Assembly (NCBI RefSeq): GCF_003351025.1
Contig: NZ_QPCG01000001.1
Coordinates: forward strand, 1,371,949-1,435,948
DNA: 64,000 nucleotides
DNA from: Mucilaginibacter endophyticus
Lineage (GTDB): Bacteria > Bacteroidota > Bacteroidia > Sphingobacteriales > Sphingobacteriaceae
Direction: 5' to 3'
Shown: positions 10,701-19,663 of the stretch, piece by piece
Numbering within the stretch: position 1 is the stretch's first letter
Layout of the letters: every line of letters begins with the position of its first letter
The notes under the pieces: model-generated
Databases searched by the model: none
What the model was told of the DNA's origin: nothing
The model's input: only the letters and a program-made list of their open reading frames with translations
Translations under genes and position numbers: made by a program

Positions 10701-11064
10701 TGATCTGCTGGCTATCAATCCCGATTATGAAGAGGTGGTTCTTGATTTTAAAGTGAAGTTTTATTTCGGGCTGGATGAAAATCTGTATGCCGCAAAACTG
10801 AATACCGATCTGATCAATTACCTGTCGCCCTGGGCTTACAACCGCAATGCGGATATTGATTTTGGCGGCACCTTGTACAAAAGCGTTGTGATCCGCTTTA
10901 TTGAAGAGTTGACCTATGTTGATTATATAACCGATTTTAAGATGTACTTCACAGCATCGGGGCCAGCAAACCCCGATGTTTTGGAGGCAGGCAATTCAAA
11001 GGCCATTCTTGTATCGGCCAAGCAACATCTAATTGATACCAAAACCATACCTACATGCCCATGA
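7771..11064 (+). CDS. eCIS baseplate J-like protein (Cis11)
   Basis: 1097-aa baseplate wedge protein, a large eCIS version of gp47/J. The recognisable J domain is C-terminal, from about residue 875: LLPENDDAFRLRVSERLRHKHRA, IWDYEHLVMAQFPQVFRVKC, then PGSVRVVAIPD and the strand EEVVLDFKVKFYF. The N-terminal 850 residues are family-specific. It forms a heterodimeric wedge with the following protein around the spike. Its last ten bases overlap the next gene, or four (ATGA) if the next gene starts at its second Met. Confidence 0.93.
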   Translation: MACNDKNPLQRDGSSQSQRFLKALDPASAPIEELGMEDWLTFAAAYAEKINYYTLKDSNYPQGDWKPFFIQDKKALQDFLKQVEVKMQNAGLGFPDSSIKSDVEPHLALFMCFIMLLQHSEDALNQFTGRHLDFYFKRVLQLRNRPEVPDKVHVIFELARNLTGYLLPEDTALDAGKDKSQKPKPIVFKTNAELAVNSATIAAMKSWYQSPADNKVAYADVTFSADGLGTPFKDDVPKWNPFGSQSWPTASMGFAFASKVLLLSEGDRTITLTLNFTGLDSFDPALIAQQFKVFLTSEKDWLQANFSSKVPTALSDQKLVITLNIPPKDKAIVPYDQTVHKENYKTDFPVIRLLMSVQDKAYPVYQALSKAKLNDVKIEVEVTGMKNLAVENDNGKVDPSKPFLAFGAVPKIHSNLYIGNTEIFQKQWTEITPQINWKGVPDPIEAYYNAYRADFVSPSFTPSAYTIVANSPTTDFGGRVITGKDSFTAKVSYIKDGDWFPTGGGSTIDVLDPSFTLKPDGVPQPANQAPHFVNQYLYFNVSGAFNYGGGAQAEKALVQQYVQPMQFFFPTLGFIGFQQTATQVQTQTENFSAGVKDNYIRINLDRDFLHGEYPKLFAAAMIKKDGTSIIPSVPYTPEIGSLTIDYKAFASNDIDNLTGSNNNATLLADYVNHNVQFFHETPFGQAEQHAFLKKQFHGLIDGNITAIPQAPDLAAFYLGIAGIATGSVASILFQVAEGSEDALAPSFTDTIQPKWYYLSGNEWLALDKSNIISDDTNDFLRSGIIKFLIPDGATTNNTFLNQSLTWLGVELPTAVTIDSVCKFINVHIQAAKAQFVDNDNELSHLEAGLLAATISKLVDRLPQIKSVAQPYASFGGLLPENDDAFRLRVSERLRHKHRAITIWDYEHLVMAQFPQVFRVKCLNHTNDDIEVAPGSVRVVAIPDIRNQISFDPFKPRVSKNTLSEITKYLSGLNSMHVDLLAINPDYEEVVLDFKVKFYFGLDENLYAAKLNTDLINYLSPWAYNRNADIDFGGTLYKSVVIRFIEELTYVDYITDFKMYFTASGPANPDVLEAGNSKAILVSAKQHLIDTKTIPTCP

Positions 11065-13772
11065 TCGATCAGTTAACCATACCGAAACAAATTGATACCA
11101 GCCTTGGGCCCGAGTATAACACTTTGCGCACCGAGGGCATGCAGCATATCCGCGACCTGGCCAGTGCTATCTGGTCGGATTATAACGTGCATGATCCCGG
11201 CATTACAACGCTTGAGATGCTTTGCTATGCGCTTACCGATCTTAACTATCGTATTACGCTGCCGGTTGAAAATATTTTAGCGGTTGATCATGACAACACC
11301 ACAAGTATGCATGAGCAGTTTTTATCTGCTATAAAAATACTACCCGGTTACCCGGTTACACCCGATGATTACCGCCAGCTGTTTGTACGGATAGATGGCG
11401 TGCGCAATGCGTGGATCAAAAAATCGCCCCATAGCATAATAGCCAACTATAAACAACCAGATGGTAAACCTCTGCTCCGCTACGCAAAAACCGGCGAAGG
11501 CGCCCTGACCGGCAAAGAGGTTAAGTTTGATTTAAAGGGCATAAATGATATCCTGATAGATTTTGAAGATTTTCCTGAACTTAATGGTGACGCTACAAAG
11601 ATTAAAGCCAAACAGGATGATATCATCAAACAAATAAAATCGGTATATCATTATTTCCGTGAGTTATGCGAAGACCTTGACCAGGTAAAAGCGGTTGAAA
11701 ACCAGGAAATAGTTATCTGCGCCGAAATTGAACTACAGCCCCAGGCCGATCCTGAAATGATTTGGGCTACGATCATGTTCAATATTGAACAATACCTTAC
11801 ACCTGATATTACTTTTTATCTGCTTCAGGAACTGCTTGACAAAGGCATGCAGCCTGATGAGATATTTGAAGGCCCGGTGCTTGATTTTGAAAACCTGCAG
11901 GGCATTGATACCAAATTTGCCAAACAAGGTTTCATCATTCCTTCCGAGCTTGCAGCTTCACAGCTGCGGACGGAGGTGCGTCTGTCTGATCTGTACCGTA
12001 TTATTATGGAGATTGACGGCGTACGGCTGGTGAAACGCATTTCCTTTGGCTTTTGCGGCTGTACAGCGCCGCAAAGCGAGGTTGCCGATAAGATCTATAA
12101 ATCAAACGAATGGCTGCTTTGCATACAGGATGGTCATAAACCCGTTTTGTGCGAAACCAATTCGTCATTCACCTTTTACAAGGATGTAGTACCTATCGAG
12201 CTTAAAAAGGCTGAAGCTCAAGCCGACCTTAACCAGTTACGTAAAGACTGGCAGGACAGCGTTGAAGCCAAGAAGATAGTTGATTTGCCGGTGCCCGAGG
12301 GTGATTATCGCGACATAGCTCATTACGAAACCCTGCAAAACCAGTTCCCCGAAAATTATGGCATTTCGCCGCTGGGCTTGCCCGATACCGCTACAACCGA
12401 ACAGCGTTCGCTGGCCTTGCAGCTTAAAGGATATTTGCTGTTTTATGATCAGGTGCTGGCCAATTATTTCGCCCAGCTTTCTAACGCCAGGATCTTGCTT
12501 ACGGCTGATGACAGTATTCGCAAAACCTATTTCAGTAATACGGTAAACGGTATCAGGGATGTAGAAAAACTTGTAGATGGCTATGCTCAATGGGAGCAAA
12601 CAGTTGATGATGTAATTAAGGAAACCGGGCAGGACAATTATCCCGAAAGGAAAAATAAATTTTTGGATCATTTGCTTGCCCGTTTCGCTGAGCAGTTTAA
12701 CGAGTATGTGTTTTTAATGTACCGTATTTATGGCGAGGATTATCAACGCAATATCATCAGGCATAAGGTTAACTTTTTAAAAGATTATGACCAGATGAGC
12801 ATTTGCCGGGGCAGTGGGATGGACTTGTACAATGCCAAAACTCCCGATCAGCAATTGGTGAATGTATCGGGCATGGAAAAACGTATCTCCATGTTACTGG
12901 GTTTCTCCAATTATAAAATGCAGCAACTTAGTGTTGAAGATTACCTTTTGTTTAAAGCCGACGCCCTGCATTACAACTGGACAATATCGCAGCTTGGTGT
13001 GGTGAAATTTAAAGGTAATGCCAATTATCTCAAGGAAATTGATGCCTATGAAGATCTGGGGCTGGTATCCGTACTGGCCTGCGACAGGGAAAATTACCGT
13101 TTAAGTCCTGGGCCTACCGCAGGTAAATATGTATATAACATAGCAAACTCCGCAGGTACGCTGCTTACGCTTAATGATATGGAATTTAGCGCCGCTGCCA
13201 TCGAAACAGAGATCGCGTTTATCATCAAATTTATGCAAAACGATTTCAAGATGGAGGGCATGTATGTGATTGAAAATATACTGCTGCGTCCGCCATTTGA
13301 TTATACCGGCGATGACAGCACCCATCACCAGTTTATGCCGGTTTGCCTTGACCCTAACGGCGTATACTGCGAACCGCTTGACCCTTACTCTTTCCGCATT
13401 TGCGTGATACTGCCGGGATACAGCGTCAGGTTGCGCAATACCGCTTTTCGAACTTATGCCGAGCGCCTTATCCGTACAGAAACACCTGCTCACATCTTAC
13501 CACGGATCTGCTTCATAGGCCACGATCAGATGGTTGGCTTTGAGGCTGTTTATAAAGATTGGCTTGCAGCCAAACACATAGCCGTAAGTACCGATACGCC
13601 AATTGACCCGGTATTGAACAGCAAATTTATAGATGTGCTTGAAAAACTGTACACCGTTTATCAGCAGGGCCAGCTAAGCGATTGCGATGATGATACCCAG
13701 GAAACCAACCCGATTATATTGAACAAAAGCAGCCTTGGCACCTTGCAGGGCGGCACAAAAAATAACAGTTAA
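11055..13772 (+). CDS. eCIS second baseplate protein (Cis12)
   Basis: 905-aa partner of the J protein (Afp12-like). The N-terminal hallmark at about residues 40-60 is SDYNVHDPGITTLEMLCYAL, typical of this family and related to gp6. Two in-frame starts are possible, 11055 and 11061; the latter gives an ATGA stop/start overlap with the J gene and is equally plausible. Segments such as IIPSELAASQLRTEVRLSDL and YVIENILLRPP follow the family pattern. It completes the baseplate wedges. Confidence 0.92.
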   Translation: MPMIDQLTIPKQIDTSLGPEYNTLRTEGMQHIRDLASAIWSDYNVHDPGITTLEMLCYALTDLNYRITLPVENILAVDHDNTTSMHEQFLSAIKILPGYPVTPDDYRQLFVRIDGVRNAWIKKSPHSIIANYKQPDGKPLLRYAKTGEGALTGKEVKFDLKGINDILIDFEDFPELNGDATKIKAKQDDIIKQIKSVYHYFRELCEDLDQVKAVENQEIVICAEIELQPQADPEMIWATIMFNIEQYLTPDITFYLLQELLDKGMQPDEIFEGPVLDFENLQGIDTKFAKQGFIIPSELAASQLRTEVRLSDLYRIIMEIDGVRLVKRISFGFCGCTAPQSEVADKIYKSNEWLLCIQDGHKPVLCETNSSFTFYKDVVPIELKKAEAQADLNQLRKDWQDSVEAKKIVDLPVPEGDYRDIAHYETLQNQFPENYGISPLGLPDTATTEQRSLALQLKGYLLFYDQVLANYFAQLSNARILLTADDSIRKTYFSNTVNGIRDVEKLVDGYAQWEQTVDDVIKETGQDNYPERKNKFLDHLLARFAEQFNEYVFLMYRIYGEDYQRNIIRHKVNFLKDYDQMSICRGSGMDLYNAKTPDQQLVNVSGMEKRISMLLGFSNYKMQQLSVEDYLLFKADALHYNWTISQLGVVKFKGNANYLKEIDAYEDLGLVSVLACDRENYRLSPGPTAGKYVYNIANSAGTLLTLNDMEFSAAAIETEIAFIIKFMQNDFKMEGMYVIENILLRPPFDYTGDDSTHHQFMPVCLDPNGVYCEPLDPYSFRICVILPGYSVRLRNTAFRTYAERLIRTETPAHILPRICFIGHDQMVGFEAVYKDWLAAKHIAVSTDTPIDPVLNSKFIDVLEKLYTVYQQGQLSDCDDDTQETNPIILNKSSLGTLQGGTKNNS

Positions 13773-13790
13773 AACCTAAATAACAAAGCC

Positions 13791-16700
13791 ATGCCACCAG
13801 TAACCAACATAAAGCTCACCGATATAACTTTAGAGTATAACTCCTTTGTTGATAGCCAGGTGCTTACAGCCAAGCAACTGAACGATATTGTAGAGTTTTT
13901 TGAAGATCAGCAGCGCCTTACCCGTACCTGTTTAATTGGTGTTGGTTTAGTGTGCGGTCTTAGCTTTAAAGGCGATGCCAACGGTATAACCATTGGCAAA
14001 GGCTGCGGCGTAACTACCGACGGCGACTTGCTTTATATGCCCGAAACAACATATAAAAATTTCAGGGCGTATGATAATTCGCTGATCAAGTATCCACCGT
14101 TTTATCCTTTGGGTACTGATGCCGCGCAAATGGCTTTATGGGAGCTGGTTACTCCCGATGATAAAGGTGCTTTCCCGGTTGATAGCTTTGCTTTAACTGA
14201 TTTTAAATCGAAAGCGACAAAGGATCTTACTGAAATGTACGGTCTGCTTTACCTTGAATATTATTCTAAAGATCCCGATGCCTGTACAGCAATTGATTGC
14301 GATAACCAGGGGCGTAAACAGGTGGCTAAACCTAAGGTATTACTGGTATCTCAGGCCGATATGAACCAGATTATTGAGCAAACCGGTTCGGAGGTTATTT
14401 ATGATGATATCTACAAAAAATACTTTAACGCCTACAACGCGTACTTTGACGCACCTGTTCTGGCTGCAAAAAGGGTGTTCTTTAATACACAAACAACAGC
14501 TTCGTCATCTGCACTTACAGCGGCTTTTTCAAAAATTGCCAATGATGGCGCGGCCGGTTTATCGGGCGCGGTTCAAACGCTTTACAATACTTTCAAATTC
14601 GCGCTTGATCCGCAATCTGTTTACCCCATAACCAGTATTGTTGCCAATATCAATACCACGCTAAGTAAAGCTACTGCCCCAATGCAGGCGCAATACCTGT
14701 ACGATTTTTATAAAGATCTGCTAACCGGGTATAACGAATTGCGTGCCCTGCTGTCGGATATCATTTATCAGTGTTGCCCTAATATTTATGCCTTTCCAAA
14801 ACATATCATGTTGGGCGCACTCAATACCACGCCTACAGCTAAACCTACGCCGTATCGTCATAAATTTTATGCTTCGCCGGCAGTCAGTGCCAATAAAGAT
14901 AAACTGAATCTTGCCCTTAACCTGCTGGATAGGTTGAATACCATGAGCAGCGGATTTTCGCTACCTGCAAGCCCGGTGGTGAAAATAACACCATCTATAG
15001 ATAACAGCAAACCTTTGGAGGCACGGGCTATTCCTTTTTATTATGGTAATCCGGTTGATCTGGCTCAAAAATGGAGCTATAACCGTTGGCTGCAGGGGAC
15101 AGATAAACTGATCCTTGGGTATAACGCTTCGGCTTATTCTCCGGCCAATGACATGGTGGTAAATCCCTTAAGTTACGGCATCGACTCCAATAATTTTTTC
15201 AGAATAGAAGGACATATCGGCAAAAAATATACTGAAGCGCTTGCCGCTGTAGATAAGATCAGGCAGGATAGCAATTTACCATTTGATGCTGTTGCGATCA
15301 GGCTTGGCGATGTGACCCTTAGCGATATCAATATAGATGATTACGCCTGCCAGTTTAATGATCTGGAGGCCACATTGCGGGCATTCCAGGCCGAGCAAAA
15401 CTGCCTTTACAGCGATGTTAGCAAGTTCTTCTCCAGCTTTGATACCAAAACCGGTTATGTACTTGCCGACGAGATTAAGGCCCAGGCTGCTCAGCAGACA
15501 CTGTCATTAGCTAATGATGAAGCAGTAGTAAAGGAAACAGCAGCACCAAAAATGAAAATGGCGGCAGCATCCAAATTAGTTGAAACGGCAGCTGCAGTGC
15601 CGAGCGCCCGGATGCAGGTAACCAATGAGCTTGCAATTAATAAAAGTATCAGCAATATCCTCATTAATGGCGGCATCAATGCGGTTGATAATAATATTAA
15701 CGTAGCGAAGGATAGTGTTGGTTCATATCTGGATCAGATCCGCCGTCAGGGTGGTGCTGTAAGTATTTCTGATTATGCGGATGCTGCGGGCAAAACTATT
15801 GATACCTCGGCAACAGGTTCGTATGAGCAAGCTATTGCTGTTGATATTCCGGTACGTGTAATTGCCGGTACCCGTAATATAAGTCAATGGCTGCCCGACA
15901 GGCTGGTTGATATCGATGACGACACCATAGATAACTTTTCGGCAAAGATAGATGATCTATGTAACGAGGTGAAAACCGCGACTCAAAGAAGCCGCTTGAT
16001 TTTTGCCAAAGCCGATTATGTGCGTAAAGGTTATGAAGATGATTACGAATTGCAATTATGGCGCTTATCTGAAAATTGCTGCGCAGGCCAGGCACTTGCA
16101 GTTATTTTAAAAGAGATACAGGACCGTAAAGCCAAACTTCTGGCCCAGCTTACCTTTTCGGCCTACGCCGCAAATCATACCGGGTTAGAGCACCTGGCCG
16201 GCGTACCTGCCGGGGGAACCTTTGTAATGGTTTATGCTACTACCATGACCAAGCCTAATCCAACTCCTGTCACTACAATTCCGATTGATGACAGGTTGAA
16301 AGTGCTTCAGGCCAATCCGCAGTTTGTGAAAGGCTTTGCCAGCGATAATGACGCGATGACCTTCATTGCCCAAAATACCAATTTTGAGGATATTGCGGCA
16401 GCCGTAAAATATTACCAGGTACAATCGCCCCGTAAATTTACGCCTACCATTGAGGCCGATGTTATCAGCAAAACCCAGGCCTTAGCTGTCGACCTGGGTA
16501 AATTGAGGGCTGCGGTAGCCAACCCGGATGTGCCTCAGGATATTGTGTTTGCCGATTTCTGCCTGCCGTACATGTGTTGCTCAGATTGTCCGCCGGTGGC
16601 ATTTATTATGCCTAAACCACAGGTAGGGCTCAGTTTGCCCAAAGCTGTAGCTTGCTCTGATGAAGGCCTGCTGCAATTTAAAGTAAGTCCGGCTGATGGG

Positions 16701-18194
16701 GTTATTAAAGCTGCAGCCGGTTTTGAAGCCACCGTTGTAACTAAAGATGCTGTAAACTATTTTGATACAACCAAGGTTAAAGATGGCACATTTGGACAGC
16801 AGATCAAATTCACAGTAAATGATCAGCCTACAGATTGCACTATTACCGTGTTTAAACACCCTGCTGTAACCCCGGCAGCCCAGGCAGGTGGTACAGATGC
16901 AGCTTCTGTAGGAGTTACTATTAAACTATCCGCGAAAACAAACCAGGCAACAGGCGATACGTTTGCTTACACCTGGACAATGCCTGATGGTCAGGTACAT
17001 GCTAACCTCACCGCCCCGGATGATAGCGTTACATACCTGTATGCCGATCTTCGCCAGAAATTCCCTGATGGTAAACTTACATTTACGCTATCAGCCAATA
17101 ACCACGACTGTACCGATGTAGAACCGGTAACAATCACCGTACAGATTCCCGAAGAGCCTGTAAACCTGACATTAGCAGCCAGCGAAGTTTGTTCCGACGG
17201 AGGTAATATCAACTTTACAACTGTACAGCCTGCAAATGGAGTTGTTACATCAAAAATTGCCGGAGCTGCTGTAAAATTATTGGGTAGCCAATGGGTTGTT
17301 GATCCTTCAAGCGGTCCTTATGATGTTACTATCAACGACTTTATGGTAAATGGTAAGCCGGTTCCGGGATGCACGCTCGTGATTCACGAACATCCGCAGG
17401 CTTCGTTTGGCTATAAAGTGACTATGGACAATGAAAAAGCTGCCGCTACTGTTACTTTAACCAATAATACGCCTAACGCGGGTAGCTTTAAATTTACCTG
17501 GACATTTGACGACGGCACAACCAGCAATGATGTAAATACTGTAAAAGTGTTTGATATGCGCCAGTTCCCTCGTGGCCGCAATACAATTATTACGCTTATT
17601 GCCGTGAATGGTAAGTTTGATAAATGCCGCGCTGTGTTTACACCAACTCCGCCGGTTGCTTTACCTCCTATATCCTCTACACCTATATTAACCAATTTAC
17701 CGCCGGTAATTGTTAATCCGCCAATAGTTACCACTGTTCCGCCTGTGGTTACTACTCCTCCGGTAACAACTACAGTTCCGCCGGTGATTAAAACCCCGCC
17801 CGCTGGTACCACTGTGCCGCCTGTAGTTACTACGCCTCCGGTAACAACCACTGTTCCGCCGGTAGTTAAAACACCACCTACGGGTACCACTGTGCCTCCG
17901 GTAGTTACAACTCCGCCAATAGTTACTGTTAAAGATGCACCGTCGGTAACGCCATCAGTAACGCCAACACCTACTGCGGCGCCTGTAACGCCGAAAGTAG
18001 ATACGGCAACAACAATTAAAGCTAATCCAACGGTTACGCCGGCTGCTACACCTGCTGCAACACCGGTAACACCTAAAATAGATCCTGCGATCGTCAAAAA
18101 AGATCTTGGGACAACTGCTACAGAAACGCCGAAGATAGATCCGAAGGTGATCATCAAAAAAGATCCGGGAACTGATCCTGGTACTGTTAAATAG
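13791..18194 (+). CDS. giant eCIS-linked structural or fibre protein with PKD-like domains
   Basis: 1467-aa protein in the position where fibre or baseplate-periphery proteins (Cis13) usually lie. The N-terminus (NSFVDSQVLTAKQLNDIVEFF, TRTCLIGVGLVCGL) looks like a virion-attachment region of Bacteroidetes eCIS; I do not recognise a named family. Residues 940-1285 hold three Ig/PKD-like modules (for example FKFTWTFDDGTTSNDV). Residues 1295-1467 are a Pro/Thr/Val-rich low-complexity tail with repeats of the type TTVPPVVTTPPV, ending in Lys/Asp/Pro repeats. No signal peptide is visible. I infer an extended appendage on the particle, perhaps for target binding. Confidence 0.65.
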   Translation: MPPVTNIKLTDITLEYNSFVDSQVLTAKQLNDIVEFFEDQQRLTRTCLIGVGLVCGLSFKGDANGITIGKGCGVTTDGDLLYMPETTYKNFRAYDNSLIKYPPFYPLGTDAAQMALWELVTPDDKGAFPVDSFALTDFKSKATKDLTEMYGLLYLEYYSKDPDACTAIDCDNQGRKQVAKPKVLLVSQADMNQIIEQTGSEVIYDDIYKKYFNAYNAYFDAPVLAAKRVFFNTQTTASSSALTAAFSKIANDGAAGLSGAVQTLYNTFKFALDPQSVYPITSIVANINTTLSKATAPMQAQYLYDFYKDLLTGYNELRALLSDIIYQCCPNIYAFPKHIMLGALNTTPTAKPTPYRHKFYASPAVSANKDKLNLALNLLDRLNTMSSGFSLPASPVVKITPSIDNSKPLEARAIPFYYGNPVDLAQKWSYNRWLQGTDKLILGYNASAYSPANDMVVNPLSYGIDSNNFFRIEGHIGKKYTEALAAVDKIRQDSNLPFDAVAIRLGDVTLSDINIDDYACQFNDLEATLRAFQAEQNCLYSDVSKFFSSFDTKTGYVLADEIKAQAAQQTLSLANDEAVVKETAAPKMKMAAASKLVETAAAVPSARMQVTNELAINKSISNILINGGINAVDNNINVAKDSVGSYLDQIRRQGGAVSISDYADAAGKTIDTSATGSYEQAIAVDIPVRVIAGTRNISQWLPDRLVDIDDDTIDNFSAKIDDLCNEVKTATQRSRLIFAKADYVRKGYEDDYELQLWRLSENCCAGQALAVILKEIQDRKAKLLAQLTFSAYAANHTGLEHLAGVPAGGTFVMVYATTMTKPNPTPVTTIPIDDRLKVLQANPQFVKGFASDNDAMTFIAQNTNFEDIAAAVKYYQVQSPRKFTPTIEADVISKTQALAVDLGKLRAAVANPDVPQDIVFADFCLPYMCCSDCPPVAFIMPKPQVGLSLPKAVACSDEGLLQFKVSPADGVIKAAAGFEATVVTKDAVNYFDTTKVKDGTFGQQIKFTVNDQPTDCTITVFKHPAVTPAAQAGGTDAASVGVTIKLSAKTNQATGDTFAYTWTMPDGQVHANLTAPDDSVTYLYADLRQKFPDGKLTFTLSANNHDCTDVEPVTITVQIPEEPVNLTLAASEVCSDGGNINFTTVQPANGVVTSKIAGAAVKLLGSQWVVDPSSGPYDVTINDFMVNGKPVPGCTLVIHEHPQASFGYKVTMDNEKAAATVTLTNNTPNAGSFKFTWTFDDGTTSNDVNTVKVFDMRQFPRGRNTIITLIAVNGKFDKCRAVFTPTPPVALPPISSTPILTNLPPVIVNPPIVTTVPPVVTTPPVTTTVPPVIKTPPAGTTVPPVVTTPPVTTTVPPVVKTPPTGTTVPPVVTTPPIVTVKDAPSVTPSVTPTPTAAPVTPKVDTATTIKANPTVTPAATPAATPVTPKIDPAIVKKDLGTTATETPKIDPKVIIKKDPGTDPGTVK

Positions 18195-18202
18195 ATTGAG
18201 CT

Positions 18203-19663
18203 ATGGTAAGGAGCACACATATTATCCATAAGCTGATACTTGATATTGAAGTACCGCACCGTAATGCCGCCCAAAAGGCGCAGGACGAAGCCGTGCGGTA
18301 CTTTGAACAAGTGCTGCTCAAAAAACTGGAGCAGTTACTGGATAGTATGGATGTGCCTGCCCACGTTATGGTAGATAGACTTGATCTTGATTTGGGGAAA
18401 GGTGAACTGGAAGAAGTTTTTGAGCGATTGCAACAAAACATGTCAAAAGCACTTGAGTACGTTTTAAATCCCAGTTTGATTCCAGACGGTGATGAGCCTG
18501 ATGATGCAATCAGTTATTCATCACTTACCGATGAGCAGCAGGCCTTTAATGTGTTTGTTTATTTCCTCAACACAGGCAGGCTCCCATGGTACATTGTAGC
18601 CACCGCCGAATGGCTGCAGCAGGAAGATGTTTGGTTAAGTAAACTGTCAGGTCTTTTAATGAGTGACGCGACTTACAGGCTAAAACTTATCAATCTTTTT
18701 AAATGTAGTCAACCCGCGATAAGCAGGCTGTTCAGTCAGTTTGATATAGCATTTATTAAACAGCTGGCAGCAGTTTTACTCCGGGTTGATGCACCTAAAT
18801 TTCAAACAGGGATTGATTCACTTATTAATGAGATTAAAGATTCCGTAAGCCACCAATCATCTAACGGTAATGAACAGTTGCTTTCATCGACAGACAGTGA
18901 ATACCGTGCTATCATAGAAAAGCTTTTGCACATGCTTCACCTGCGCACAGAGTATGATGTATTACCCGATGGGATCCTGAAAAAGCTAATTGATTTAATA
19001 ACAGGTGAGTTAAAGGCTTTTTCTTCGGTATCAGCAGTCAGTCTTGTTCAAATTGCAGATAAGGCAATTCAAACAGCAGAAAGTAAACCTGCTTTACAAA
19101 TAACTAAACCAACAGCAACACCCGATAATTCAGAAACGAACCTGACAAAAGACGAGGAAACTGAAGGGGCTTATATAAATCAGGCTGGTTTGGTAATACT
19201 CCATCCGTTCCTGGAGTATTTTTTCAAAGATTTTGGCTTACTGCACGATAACGATTTTGTTGACCTGCCTGCAAGGCAACTGGCTGTTCACCTGCTGCAT
19301 TATTTGGGCACAGGTAATACAGGCGCTTTTGAATATGACCTGTATTTTGAAAAGTTTTTATGCCGGTGGCCTGCTAACGAAATATTAGCACGTGAAGTTG
19401 AAATTCCGCAGCGTATGCTTGAAGAAGGTGATACTATGCTTGGTACGGTAATCAAATACTGGAAAGCACTAAAAAATACGTCGCCCGGCGGTTTGCGCGA
19501 TACGTTCCTGATTCGTAACGGTAAACTTATTGAAGCCGAAAAACCTGCCCGCCTTATCGTGGAGCGCAAAGACCTGGATATCCTGCTTTCGTCGCTGCCC
19601 TGGGGTATAGGTGTAATTAAACTGCCCTGGATGGATGAACCTTTTTATGTGGAATGGCAATGA
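18203..19663 (+). CDS. contractile injection system tape measure protein (Cis14)
   Basis: 486-aa protein matching the CIS tape measure family. It opens with HIIHKLILDIEVP and AVRYFEQVLLKKLEQLLD. The conserved C-terminal block starts near residue 328 (GLVILHPFLEYFFKDFGLL, ARQLAVHLLHYLGTG, ...RWPANEILAREVE) and ends in LPWGIGVIKLPWMDEPFYVEW. In eCIS it sets tube length. The middle 100-320 region is variable, as expected if length is tuned per system. It overlaps the next gene by 4-10 nt. Confidence 0.88.
   Translation: MVRSTHIIHKLILDIEVPHRNAAQKAQDEAVRYFEQVLLKKLEQLLDSMDVPAHVMVDRLDLDLGKGELEEVFERLQQNMSKALEYVLNPSLIPDGDEPDDAISYSSLTDEQQAFNVFVYFLNTGRLPWYIVATAEWLQQEDVWLSKLSGLLMSDATYRLKLINLFKCSQPAISRLFSQFDIAFIKQLAAVLLRVDAPKFQTGIDSLINEIKDSVSHQSSNGNEQLLSSTDSEYRAIIEKLLHMLHLRTEYDVLPDGILKKLIDLITGELKAFSSVSAVSLVQIADKAIQTAESKPALQITKPTATPDNSETNLTKDEETEGAYINQAGLVILHPFLEYFFKDFGLLHDNDFVDLPARQLAVHLLHYLGTGNTGAFEYDLYFEKFLCRWPANEILAREVEIPQRMLEEGDTMLGTVIKYWKALKNTSPGGLRDTFLIRNGKLIEAEKPARLIVERKDLDILLSSLPWGIGVIKLPWMDEPFYVEWQ

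Noticed and set aside
17411..18310. 299-aa open frame on the - strand opposite the Pro/Thr repeats
   Set aside because: It is an antisense shadow of a low-complexity repeat (Gly/Val/Thr-rich on the other strand) with no start context or family match.
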